Below, piece by piece: positions 1 to 7,900 of a stretch of 35,060 nucleotides of DNA. The stretch comes from JAJRPT01 sp964465945 (GTDB taxonomy: Bacteria; Bacteroidota; Ignavibacteria; Kapaibacteriales; UBA2268): NCBI GenBank assembly GCA_964465945.1, contig CAYXMM010000021.1, forward strand, positions 1 through 35,060. The letters are read 5' to 3'. The notes under the pieces were generated by a model, which saw only the letters and a program-made list of their open reading frames with translations, had not been told where the DNA came from and ran no database searches. Each line of letters begins with the position of its first letter. Position 1 is the first letter of the stretch. The position numbers and the translations under genes were made by a program.

Positions 1-65
1 TTTGGTTCTTCGGCTTCCGCATTGAAGAAAGCAAAGATTAGCAATATATAAGTAAATTTAAACAT
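1..65 (-). CDS. Partial exported beta-propeller paralogue (N-terminus only)
   Basis: This is the first 21 codons of a minus-strand gene that leaves the window at base 1. It encodes MFKFTYILLIFAFFNAEAEEP, a signal peptide identical to that of the gene ending at 2234. An AAAGGTG ribosome binding site lies just upstream of the ATG (63-65). The DNA of 1-114 is identical to 3393-3506, including the upstream leader, so this is a third member of the local tandem family. By analogy with its paralogues the missing part should be a beta-propeller with a T9SS sorting tail, but that cannot be seen here. Confidence 0.8.
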   Translation of the reverse strand, partial: MFKFTYILLIFAFFNAEAEEP

Positions 66-191
66 TTTTACACCTTTAAAAAAATTATTGTTTTGTTATT
101 TTATAATTAGTAAGTGGGAAATTAAGAAAAATTTATTTTACAAACAAATTATTCATTAATATTTTATTTAGTTTTTTGGAATTTAGTTTTC

Positions 192-225
192 AACTGGTTT
201 CTTCGCTACGCTCAATATGACGGGG
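192..225. repeat. Short dispersed repeat (TTCGCTNCGCTCA..ATGACGGGG), copy 1
   Basis: The core TTCGCTACGCTCAATATGAC plus GGGG, preceded by AACTGGTTTC, recurs with small changes at 276-309, 1917-1951 and 7867-7900. It is GC-rich against an AT-rich background and sits in gene-free DNA, in the spacer between tandem copies A and B. It does not encode a supported protein. Confidence 0.8.
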
Positions 226-275
226 TTTGGGTTTGTGCTTGATTTCAAAGAACTTTTTTCTGGGATTTGTTTTTT

Positions 276-309
276 ACTAGATTTTTCGCTGCGCTCAGAA
301 TGACGGGGG
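276..309. repeat. Short dispersed repeat, copy 2 (3' end of an 88-residue gene)
   Basis: The core is TTCGCTGCGCTCAGAATGAC followed by GGGGG, and it ends six bases before the stop codon of the 88-residue gene (315-317). It is 84 bases from copy 1, and the spacer between paralogue copies A and B is longer than the one between B and C by about that amount (249 against 164 bases). Confidence 0.8.
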
Positions 310-314
310 AAATG

Positions 315-581
315 TTAAATAGACGGGGGATTATTACGATACATTCCTGTATTATTTAATAAAGATGGGTTTATAAATGTATGGTCATAATCAATATCTA
401 ATGCATCATCCAACTTATTAGATTGCGATGACCAGTTCCACGCTTTAATAAATTTATTTTCTGTTGTTGAAAATATTGAATCATTAACTGTTAACGAATC
501 TAAAATTGGTTGAGGGTCTATTCTATCTTGGCATAGAATTGAAATATTAAAAGCTAAAAGAATGATTAATAGTATTTTCAT
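315..581 (-). CDS. 88-residue exported protein of unknown function, paired with a T9SS propeller (copy B)
   Basis: I do not recognise the family. A hydrophobic signal peptide (residues 1-17, MKILLIILLAFNISILC) precedes a short polar mature region. The Cys at 17 does not sit in a good lipobox (ILC rather than an LAGC type), so SPase I export is more likely. Residues 22-52 (DPQPILD...KAWNWSS) are identical to the paralogue at 1957-2223, while the signal peptide and the segment after it have diverged. The gene follows the 399-residue propeller gene by 11 bp, and its AGAAGG ribosome binding site overlaps that gene's TAG stop, so the two are co-translated. The last residues PPSI are coded by CCCCCGTC, the same octamer as the core of the adjacent dispersed repeat, so the C-terminus may have been set by the repeat. 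Confidence 0.7.
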   Translation of the reverse strand: MKILLIILLAFNISILCQDRIDPQPILDSLTVNDSIFSTTENKFIKAWNWSSQSNKLDDALDIDYDHTFINPSLLNNTGMYRNNPPSI

Positions 582-592
582 TTGATTACCTT

Positions 593-1792
593 CTAATTGT
601 TTATTATAAATTTTTCAGTAATAATATTATTATTGCTTTTTAATGAAAAAATATAATATCCGTTTGGTAATGATAAATTAAAATTAATATTATTTACGCC
701 TATTTTTAAAAATTTATTATCTATATAAACTATTTCGCCAATACTATTTATAATACTAAATTCATAATTCTCGGGGATTTGTATTTCTAAAACTAAGTCA
801 AAAGTGCCATCGTTGGGATTTGGTTTTATAATTGTATTTTTTGGTTGTGTTTCTTCTGTACTTAAAATTGAGCTAATATCGTATAAGTAGTGTATATTAC
901 CCTTATTTATATAAATTTTATTGTTAACAAGTATAAAATCAATTCCAACAGGATCAATTTCATAATCTTTGCTATAATTAATAGAATTATAAAATCTAAT
1001 ACTTCTGTAATCACGCAAAGCATAATGGTTACCATTATTTACAATTTTCATTAATGGCTCGCCTAGAACATGCGGATCTAAATAAATCTTACTTTTTGGA
1101 TTGATTAAATCATCAAAAGAGTATATATCTATTCTTTCTCCTCCATAAAATATAAATTCATTATAATTGTAAGGATTGAAAACTGGAATACTATTACTAC
1201 TGTACCCTTGGACAATTTCACCTTTATTTATGTCAAACAAACTCGGAAAATTAGTAATGACTACTGCGTACTTCGCATCGTAACTAAACATACTTTTATA
1301 TCCAAGACTTATATGAGTCGGGGGCCATCCTGTTTCTGCCTCATTTTTCCAAATTTGTTTGGTTTCATTTGTAATGATATTTATTTCATATATTCCTTCT
1401 TTCATTACATACAAAATAGAATCATTTTTAAAAACAAAATCTCGTTGGCTATCAAATTGTTTTAATACTTGCTTTGTTTGTAAATCAATTAGTACTACTC
1501 TTTCATAATTTCCTACAGCTAATATTTTTTTGTTTGGTGATATATGTGTATAACTAATATTAAAAACTCCGTGGAATATTGAATCTTTAATTTTACCAGT
1601 TTCAAAATCCATATACCAAGTAACTGCAATGTGTGAATTTCTTAGATAATTTGAATGTAACAAAACAGTGCTATCATTTAATAAATACGAAGACTCTATA
1701 TCATTAATTTTCATTTCCCAAACTAGAGTGGGTTCTTCGGCTTTTGCATTGAAGAAAGCAAAGATTAGTAATATGTACATATATTTAAACAT
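593..1792 (-). CDS. Exported beta-propeller-like protein with T9SS type A sorting domain (copy B)
   Basis: This 399-residue protein has a signal peptide (MFKYMYILLIFAFFNAKA) and a middle (about 20-300) of repeated short beta-strand segments of the YVTN/WD40-like kind, for example NKKILAVGNYERVVLIDLQT, where a protein value is tracked against a property. Residues about 315-399 form a Por secretion (T9SS type A) tail: NPNDGTFDL, then SIINSIGEIVYID, LPNGYYIFSLK and a final EKFIINN. The family fold is known for such tails; the substrate or partner is unknown. The signal peptide and sorting tail resemble those of the paralogue at 2234-3457 more than the middle does. It heads a two-gene unit with the 88-residue gene downstream. 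The ribosome binding site is AAAGGTG, seven or so bases before the ATG at 1790-1792. Confidence 0.8.
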   Translation of the reverse strand: MFKYMYILLIFAFFNAKAEEPTLVWEMKINDIESSYLLNDSTVLLHSNYLRNSHIAVTWYMDFETGKIKDSIFHGVFNISYTHISPNKKILAVGNYERVVLIDLQTKQVLKQFDSQRDFVFKNDSILYVMKEGIYEINIITNETKQIWKNEAETGWPPTHISLGYKSMFSYDAKYAVVITNFPSLFDINKGEIVQGYSSNSIPVFNPYNYNEFIFYGGERIDIYSFDDLINPKSKIYLDPHVLGEPLMKIVNNGNHYALRDYRSIRFYNSINYSKDYEIDPVGIDFILVNNKIYINKGNIHYLYDISSILSTEETQPKNTIIKPNPNDGTFDLVLEIQIPENYEFSIINSIGEIVYIDNKFLKIGVNNINFNLSLPNGYYIFSLKSNNNIITEKFIINN

Positions 1793-1956
1793 TTTTACAC
1801 CTTTTAAAAAATTATTGTTTTGTTATTTTATAATTAGTAAGCGGGAATTTAAGAAAAATTTATTTTACAAACAAATTATTTGGAATATTTTATTTTTTTT
1901 CTGGAATTTAATTTTTAACTGGTTTCTTCGCTACGCTCAGAATGACGGGGGAAATG
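1793..1956. repeat. Conserved leader/spacer of the tandem family
   Basis: This spacer between pair C and pair B carries the upstream leader of copy B (about 1793-1890), which is nearly identical to the leaders at 66-160 and 3458-3550. The leader includes the AAAGGTG binding site and an A/T-rich stretch with a conserved TTTGTTTG (minus strand) about 90 bases before the start. No exact TAnnTTTG promoter box could be assigned. Confidence 0.6.
1917..1951. repeat. Short dispersed repeat, copy 3 (3' end of the second 88-residue gene)
   Basis: The core TTCGCTACGCTCAGAATGAC followed by GGGGG stands six bases from the stop codon of the gene at 1957-2223, exactly as copy 2 stands to the paralogous gene. 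The repeat was therefore in place before the gene pair was duplicated. Confidence 0.8.
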
Positions 1957-2223
1957 TTAAATAGACGGGGGATTATTTCGATACATTCCAGAATTATTTA
2001 ATAAAAATGGGCTAGGTTCTGTATGGTCATAATCTATTAATAAAGCAGAATCCAATTTCCTTGATTCTGAAGACCAATTCCATGCTTTAATAAATTTATT
2101 TTCTGTTGTTGAAAATATTGAATCATTCACAGTTAACGAATCTAAAATTGGTTGAGGGTCAAGCCGGTTTTGTGAAAATGTGAAGTAAGAAAATGCTATA
2201 ATAATAAATAAAATTATTTTCAT
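1957..2223 (-). CDS. 88-residue exported protein of unknown function, paired with a T9SS propeller (copy C)
   Basis: This is the paralogue of the 315-581 gene, of equal length. It has a signal peptide (MKIILFIIIAFSYFTFSQ) followed by the shared polar core DPQPILDSLTVNDSIFSTTE and the KAWNWSS segment, and ends in the same GMYRNNPPSI. It has no Cys near the cleavage site, which argues against lipidation in either copy. The start is set by an AAGGTT site overlapping the TAA stop of the 407-residue gene (2234), with a gap of 10 bp. Function is unknown. The strict conservation of the core, together with the pairing to a T9SS cargo, suggests that the two proteins act together at the cell surface or in the periplasm, but that is inference. 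Confidence 0.7.
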   Translation of the reverse strand: MKIILFIIIAFSYFTFSQNRLDPQPILDSLTVNDSIFSTTENKFIKAWNWSSESRKLDSALLIDYDHTEPSPFLLNNSGMYRNNPPSI

Positions 2224-2233
2224 CTTTTTAACC

Positions 2234-3457
2234 TTATTTATTTATTATAAATTGTGAATTATAATTTTCTATCCCATTTGTGATTGTAATGAAATATGTT
2301 CCATTTGGAAGTTGAAATTCTTTTGTTATTGAGTTATTGCCTAACAACAAAAATCCCAAATCCTGATTAATAACTTCTTGACCTGCAGAATTGATTATTT
2401 TTAAATCATACTTGCCAGATTGTTGTAAATTAAAATTAAAAGTTAAATTTCCATTATTTGGGTTTGGAAATACTTCAATTTCATTTATACTTTGACTTTT
2501 TACATTTAAATAAGAACTAATATCATATTTATATTGAGCTCCACTTCTATTTAAAAATAAAAAATTATTATATAAATTAAAAGTAACTCCTGGCAAATAA
2601 ACTTTATTTTTTAATTCTTTTGTCTCTAAATCATATATCCTTATCCAACCTAAATATGAAACTGCAAAATACTCTCCATCTTCTGAAAAAGCTCCGTAAT
2701 GATTGCCTATTATATGTTCGTCAAAATATACTTTCTTATATGGTTCAAGATATGGCTGTTCGAGTGGTACTGCTGAATCTTTTGTATTATAGAAATGCAT
2801 CTGCTCTCCACCATAAACTACTAATTCATCTGGGTTTTTCGGATTAAATACATACGTGTCATTCGGACCTGCAACAGATCCAACTTCTTCTTTTGTTTCT
2901 AAATTAACTAAATAACCTTTATCATAAATTACTAATGCATATTTACCATTTGAATTAAATTTACTACCAAAAGGTCCTATTTCTATTCTCATACCATACT
3001 TTGGATGATATACTTCTTTTTCAAATATAAGCTCTTTTTCTCCTGTTGATATATTTTGTAAATATATACCATAATCATAAAATACGTAGATATTTTCATC
3101 ATCTTTAAATGCTATATCTCCTTTACTTTCTATATTTTTTATAAACTTTTTGTTTTCAAGATCTATTAGTATTCCATTTCTTCTCCCGCCACACGCTAAT
3201 ACTTTTTTGTCTGGCGATAATATATTAAAGGTCAAATCATTCACTTTATGAATTATGGAATCAGAAGCAATTCCATTTTTTTGATTGACAAAATACGTAA
3301 CGCCACCATAATTTGCACTTTGTATTATTAAAGTTGAATCGTTAATAAAAGACATTGAATGAACATCATGATACCTGCTTTCCCAAACTAAATTTGGTTC
3401 TTCGGCTTCCGCATTGAAGAAAGCAAAGATTAGCAATATATAAGTAAATTTAAACAT
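2234..3457 (-). CDS. Exported beta-propeller-like protein with T9SS type A sorting domain (copy C)
   Basis: This 407-residue protein has a signal peptide (MFKFTYILLIFAFFNAEA) and then repeated propeller-like blades at about 25-320 (for example SPDKKVLACGGRRNGILIDL and SEDGEYFAVSYLGWIRIYDL). It ends in a T9SS sorting tail at about 325-407: FPNPNNGNLTFNF, LKIINSAGQEVINQD, LPNGTYFITI, final QFIINK. It is paralogous to the 593-1792 gene, with a similar start and tail but a strongly diverged middle. It opens the tandem array and is divergent from leuS. Its first 65 bases and its leader are identical to the truncated copy at the left edge. Surface exposure by T9SS follows from the tail; a ligand cannot be deduced. 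Confidence 0.82.
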   Translation of the reverse strand: MFKFTYILLIFAFFNAEAEEPNLVWESRYHDVHSMSFINDSTLIIQSANYGGVTYFVNQKNGIASDSIIHKVNDLTFNILSPDKKVLACGGRRNGILIDLENKKFIKNIESKGDIAFKDDENIYVFYDYGIYLQNISTGEKELIFEKEVYHPKYGMRIEIGPFGSKFNSNGKYALVIYDKGYLVNLETKEEVGSVAGPNDTYVFNPKNPDELVVYGGEQMHFYNTKDSAVPLEQPYLEPYKKVYFDEHIIGNHYGAFSEDGEYFAVSYLGWIRIYDLETKELKNKVYLPGVTFNLYNNFLFLNRSGAQYKYDISSYLNVKSQSINEIEVFPNPNNGNLTFNFNLQQSGKYDLKIINSAGQEVINQDLGFLLLGNNSITKEFQLPNGTYFITITNGIENYNSQFIINK

Positions 3458-3632
3458 TTTTACACCTTTAAAAAAATTATTGTTTTGTTATTTTATAATT
3501 AGTAAGCGGGAATTTAAGAAAAATTTATTTTACAAACAAATTATTTGGAATATTTATTAATTTTTAAATTTATTCGCAAATACACTAATTCTCTTATTCC
3601 TATCCCCCACAAATTTAATCACCAATTTTTCG

Positions 3633-3640
3633 TAATTTTG
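3633..3640 (+). promoter_or_regulatory. Candidate -7 element of leuS
   Basis: TAATTTTG matches the Bacteroidota TAnnTTTG box and ends 31 bases before the preferred leuS ATG. No TTTG is present at the expected -33 position, so this is a weak assignment. Confidence 0.35.
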
Positions 3641-3671
3641 TGCTTTATTTATTTATTTGTTTAAAATTATA

Positions 3672-6329
3672 ATGTCCTATAACTTCACTGAAATTGAAAA
3701 TAAATGGCAACTGTTTTGGGATGAAAATAAATCATTCAAAACTACTAATGACACTTCAAAACCAAAATACTATGTACTTGATATGTTTCCTTATCCCTCC
3801 GGGGCTGGACTCCACATTGGGCACCCCGAAGGATACACCGCAACCGACATCATAAAAAGATACAAAAAAATGAAGGGGTTTAATGTTTTACACCCTATGG
3901 GCTTCGATGCCTTTGGTTTACCCACTGAAAGATATTCTATGCAAACAGGTATTCACCCTGAAATTGCAACTAAAAAGAATATAGAAAATTTCTCTCGTCA
4001 ATTAAAAATGATTGGATTAGGGTATGACTGGGATAGAATGATTAATACTACTGACCCAAGTTATTATAAGTGGACTCAATGGATGTTTTTGCTAATTTAC
4101 AACTCTTGGTACGATGACAAAGAGCAAAAAGCAAGACATATTGATGAACTTCCTATACCTAAAAACTTAACTAATTCAATAGAAATTGAAAAATTTAAAG
4201 ACGAAAACCGCCTTGCTTTCATTTCAAATATTCCTGTGAATTGGTGCGAAGAACTCGGAACAGTGCTTGCAAATGAGGAAGTTGATGAGTGGAAAGAAAA
4301 GGGCTATACAGTCGAACGTAAGCCGATGCGACAATGGATGATTAAGATTACAAAGTATGCAACTCGGCTTTTAGACGATTTAAGTCTTGTAGATTGGCCT
4401 CAATCTACTATGGAAATGCAAAAACATTGGATTGGACGCTCCGAAGGAGCGGAGGTTGACTTTGCCGTTGATGGTTTCAATGAAAAAATTCGAGTTTTTA
4501 CAACAAGACCTGACACAATTTTTGGCGCTACTTATATGGTGCTTGCTCCCGAGCATGAACTTGTCTCTAAAATTACAATTTCCGATAGAAAAGAGCGAAT
4601 TGAGAAGTATCAAAAGATTGCTGCTGAAAAGTCTGACTTGGAACGTAGCGAATTAAATAAAAATAAATCTGGTGTTTTCACTGGTGCTTATGCAATTAAT
4701 CCACTTAATGATGAAAAAATTCCTATTTTAATTGCTGATTATGTTCTTGTAAATTATGGAACTGGTGCAATTATGGCTGTGCCAGGTCATGATGAGAGAG
4801 ACTTTGAATTTGCAAAGTCTATTGAATTAAAAATAATCCAAGTTGTTGCTCCACTTGACAATAAAGAAATTGATGTGCAAATAGAACCGTTCGCTGAATA
4901 TGGTATTGCAGTAAATTCCTCAAGTACAAAACTTGATATAAATGGTTTAAAAACTAATGATGCAAAGAATAAAGTAATTGAATTTTTAGAGTATAACAAA
5001 CTTGGCGAAAGGAAAATAAATTTCAGATTGCGAGATTGGCTTTTTTCACGACAGAGATATTGGGGAGAACCAATCCCAATTATTTTCTTTGAGGACGGCA
5101 CAAAACGTGCGATGGACTTAGATGAACTTCCACTTAAATTACCAGAAGTGTCTAATTTTCAACCTGCTGGAACTGGTGAAAGCCCGCTGGCAAATGTTGA
5201 ATCTTGGGTAAATTATAAGGATCCTAAAACAGGGAAAATGGGTAAAATCGAAACTAATACTATGCCACAGTGGTCTGGTTCTTGTTGGTATTATCTTCGT
5301 TACATTGACCCAAACAACGATATAAATTTTGTAGATAAAGCTCTCGAATCCTATTGGATGGGCGAGAATGGAGTTGACTTATATGTTGGCGGTGCAGAGC
5401 ATGCAGTATTGCACCTATTATATGCTCGGTTTTGGCATAAAGTTCTTTATGATTATGGTTATATAAGCACAAAAGAGCCATTTCATAAATTATTTCATCA
5501 AGGATTAATTATGGGGTTAAGTTACAGAAATATCAATAATGTGCTTATCCCAAATGACCAAGTTGAAGAGCGAGAAGGAAAATATTATAACAAGGTGAAT
5601 GGTGAAGAACTCGAAGAAATTGTTGCAAAAATGTCGAAATCATTAAAAAACGTCGTTAATCCAGACGAGGTTATTCGTGATTACGGCGCTGATGCCTTAC
5701 GACTTTATGAAATGTTTTTAGGTCCATTGGAGCAATCAAAGCCGTGGAATACTAATGGCATAGAAGGTGTAAAAAGATTCTTAGATAGAACTTGGAGAAT
5801 GTTTACTAAAGAGGACGACAATAAATTCACTCTTAGTCCTGAAATTCAAAATATTCCTTGTAATGATGAGCAAAACTTTGTGCTACACAATACTGTTAAA
5901 AAAGTTGGCGATGACATCGAAAATCTAAGTTTCAACACAGCAATTTCTCAAATGATGATTTTTGTAAATGAATTTTACAACCAATCACCTAAGCCAAAAG
6001 AAGCAATGGAAAAATTCTTAATTTGTCTTTCACCATTTGCTCCTCATATTGCCGAAGAATTATGGCAAATGCTCGGGCATAACGACACAATTTCAAAAGA
6101 AGAATTTCCGATTTATGACATTGAAAAAACAAAAAAACAAAATATCGAATTAGTAGTACAAGTATTGAGCAAAATAAGGGCAAAAATCGAAGTAAAAGCA
6201 AATATTTCTCAAAATGAAGCCCTTGAAATTGCAAAAGTTAACACTAACGTAATAAAACTCCTTGAAGGCAAAGAACTCAAAAAAGTAATTTTTGTTCCAA
6301 ACAAACTAATAAACTTAATCATAAGCTAA
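3672..6329 (+). CDS. leuS: Leucine--tRNA ligase
   Basis: The cytoplasmic class I synthetase charges tRNA-Leu. The 885-residue product from this ATG has the expected family length. The HIGH motif is at residues 48-51 (LHIGHPEGY). The CP1 editing domain is marked by TTRPDTIFGATY and VPGHDERDFEFA, the catalytic core continues with WSGSCWYYLRY, and KMSKS lies at 653-657. A C-terminal anticodon-binding domain follows (SPFAPHIAEELW). A TTG five codons upstream (3657) is in frame, but the ATG is preferred because the family normally starts close to the NFxxIExKWQ block. There is no clear Shine-Dalgarno site, which is common in Bacteroidota. It is a single-gene unit, divergent from the T9SS array, and closed by its own terminator. 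Confidence 0.97.
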   Translation: MSYNFTEIENKWQLFWDENKSFKTTNDTSKPKYYVLDMFPYPSGAGLHIGHPEGYTATDIIKRYKKMKGFNVLHPMGFDAFGLPTERYSMQTGIHPEIATKKNIENFSRQLKMIGLGYDWDRMINTTDPSYYKWTQWMFLLIYNSWYDDKEQKARHIDELPIPKNLTNSIEIEKFKDENRLAFISNIPVNWCEELGTVLANEEVDEWKEKGYTVERKPMRQWMIKITKYATRLLDDLSLVDWPQSTMEMQKHWIGRSEGAEVDFAVDGFNEKIRVFTTRPDTIFGATYMVLAPEHELVSKITISDRKERIEKYQKIAAEKSDLERSELNKNKSGVFTGAYAINPLNDEKIPILIADYVLVNYGTGAIMAVPGHDERDFEFAKSIELKIIQVVAPLDNKEIDVQIEPFAEYGIAVNSSSTKLDINGLKTNDAKNKVIEFLEYNKLGERKINFRLRDWLFSRQRYWGEPIPIIFFEDGTKRAMDLDELPLKLPEVSNFQPAGTGESPLANVESWVNYKDPKTGKMGKIETNTMPQWSGSCWYYLRYIDPNNDINFVDKALESYWMGENGVDLYVGGAEHAVLHLLYARFWHKVLYDYGYISTKEPFHKLFHQGLIMGLSYRNINNVLIPNDQVEEREGKYYNKVNGEELEEIVAKMSKSLKNVVNPDEVIRDYGADALRLYEMFLGPLEQSKPWNTNGIEGVKRFLDRTWRMFTKEDDNKFTLSPEIQNIPCNDEQNFVLHNTVKKVGDDIENLSFNTAISQMMIFVNEFYNQSPKPKEAMEKFLICLSPFAPHIAEELWQMLGHNDTISKEEFPIYDIEKTKKQNIELVVQVLSKIRAKIEVKANISQNEALEIAKVNTNVIKLLEGKELKKVIFVPNKLINLIIS

Positions 6330-6354
6330 GCCGAGCGATAGTTCGGCTTTTTTT
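6328..6354 (+). terminator. Rho-independent terminator of leuS
   Basis: The stem AAGCCGA (6328-6334) pairs with TCGGCTT (6343-6349) and is followed by a run of T. It overlaps the last two bases of the leuS stop codon. Nearly the same stem ends the tricorn-like gene at 33752-33773. Confidence 0.85.
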
Positions 6355-6482
6355 GTGTTGCTATTCAGAATAAAGTAAAGGGTTTAGTAACATTAAAACT
6401 AAGTATATTTTTAACCATTAAATTTTCACATATTAAATTAAAATATTTTATTGAGAATTGTGCAATAATAGAAATTATTTTT

Positions 6483-6490
6483 TAAGTTTG
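6483..6490 (+). promoter_or_regulatory. Candidate -7 element of the 6509 gene
   Basis: TAAGTTTG is an exact TAnnTTTG box ending 18 bases before the ATG at 6509, with ATTG at 6457-6460 as a possible but widely spaced -33 element (22 bp). It lies downstream of an in-frame TTG at 6458, which argues against that codon as the start. Confidence 0.45.
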
Positions 6491-6508
6491 TATAAAGAAA
6501 GAGTAAAT

Positions 6509-7858
6509 ATGTTGAAATTTTACATAATAATCCTATTAATTGCTAAACCTGTTTTTTCTCAGAAAATTTGGGAAGTTAAACATGAAAAAAATTTTTATTT
6601 TTATAAAGCATTAGAAGTACCTAATTCTGATTTATTAATACTTGAATTTGAAAATAAATTTATAGAAATTAGACATAAATCCGATGGAAGTTTAGTTAAT
6701 AAATATATAAAGAAACAAAATGAAAGTGGCGAAATAAGGATTCCAAATACTGGTGATGTATATTATTATACTAACTCTAATGGCTCTTTTGAGTGCCGAA
6801 ATATTTTAACTAATGAACTAGAAATTTATGTCCCAGAAATCAATTATTATCTTGATAAAAATACAGAATATAACAGTAAAACCTTACAAAAATTTGAATT
6901 GTACGACAATAATACAAAATTAATTGGATATTTATGCTATTTAGATACCAACGACTTAAAGAATTATAAAAATATTTTAATAATATATAATCTAAAAACT
7001 AATGCAATTGAATACGAATCAATTAATTCTGTATTTGGCTTAAACACTATTTACAGAAGTTACATTTCTCCTGATGATAAATATTTTATTCAAATATATA
7101 GTATTGCTGAAAAAGCAAGTATGTTTAATCTTCAAACAAAGCAATCTACTGAATTCAAAGTACGGGAAAAAGATGGGACAATAGATTTACTTGGAACCAA
7201 GATTGTCTATTTATTAATGTGGGGTACATTTCAAAACGATGGCATAATATGTACGTTTTTTGAAGATAGATTATTAATTTATACGTTCCCAGAGTTTAAA
7301 CAAAAATCAAACGATATTGCAGTACAAAAAGATAGATTATTTTTTACTGGAACTAGTCCAATTCGGTTGTGTGGCGACTATAGTAATACTTTAGCTTATA
7401 AATGGATTAATTTTAAAATGAATTATTATAAAATCTACTTTATCAAATTTAATAACATCACAGGTAATATTGTATTTAATTCTGAAAATATTCCACTTAC
7501 ATTTGAGGATAAAGTAATTTATATTTTAGATGATTGTAATAAAATAATATTTAATGACGATGGGTACATTGTTTGTTATAATATAAACACTTTAGATATA
7601 CAAAATACTATTATAAATGAACATTGTTTTAATCATTATGATGATAAGATTTACTTTAATTCAGAAGACTATTTGGGACAATTAGCAAAAATAAACATTT
7701 ACAATAACTTAGGCGCTGAAGTTACTTCCCTATATAATGGAATTATAAATCAAAGAAATTTTCAATTTCAAATTTTAGACCTACCAAGTGGTATATATCA
7801 TTTACAGTGTCAACTTCCAAGTAAAAACCTTTACTTTAACTTTGTAATTATAGAATAA
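6509..7858 (+). CDS. Exported protein with T9SS-type C-terminal tail, propeller-like
   Basis: This 449-residue protein starts with a signal peptide (MLKFYIIILLIAKPVFSQ). The ATG at 6509 is chosen over a TTG at 6458 because it directly begins the signal peptide, has GAAAGAG upstream and follows a -7 box. The middle shows irregular repeats of short beta segments, including YISPDDKYFIQIYS, like the propeller proteins at 593-3457 but not close to them. The last 60 residues (INIYNNLGAEVTSLYNG, LPSGIYHLQC, final NFVIIE) are a sorting-domain tail with a weaker match than its neighbours. It is a single gene, convergent with the BNR gene across a repeat region. The function beyond export is unknown. 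Confidence 0.75.
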   Translation: MLKFYIIILLIAKPVFSQKIWEVKHEKNFYFYKALEVPNSDLLILEFENKFIEIRHKSDGSLVNKYIKKQNESGEIRIPNTGDVYYYTNSNGSFECRNILTNELEIYVPEINYYLDKNTEYNSKTLQKFELYDNNTKLIGYLCYLDTNDLKNYKNILIIYNLKTNAIEYESINSVFGLNTIYRSYISPDDKYFIQIYSIAEKASMFNLQTKQSTEFKVREKDGTIDLLGTKIVYLLMWGTFQNDGIICTFFEDRLLIYTFPEFKQKSNDIAVQKDRLFFTGTSPIRLCGDYSNTLAYKWINFKMNYYKIYFIKFNNITGNIVFNSENIPLTFEDKVIYILDDCNKIIFNDDGYIVCYNINTLDIQNTIINEHCFNHYDDKIYFNSEDYLGQLAKINIYNNLGAEVTSLYNGIINQRNFQFQILDLPSGIYHLQCQLPSKNLYFNFVIIE

Positions 7859-7866
7859 TAATTTTT

Positions 7867-7900
7867 AACTGGATTTTTCGCTTCGCTCAAAATGACGGGG
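7867..7900. repeat. Short dispersed repeat, copy 4
   Basis: AACTGGATTTTTCGCTTCGC and the following TCAAAATGACGGGG begin eight bases after the stop codon of the 6509-7858 gene. They run directly into the composite repeat, so the short and long elements are joined here. Confidence 0.8.

Noticed and set aside
278..282. GAMEH instead of GAMEN in the M1 peptidase (protein positions) as a sign of inactivity
   Set aside because: The variant is found in other bacterial M1 enzymes as I recall, and the zinc site is complete.
6458..6508. TTG upstream start for the 6509 gene
   Set aside because: It lies above the -7 box and would add 17 residues ahead of a good signal peptide.
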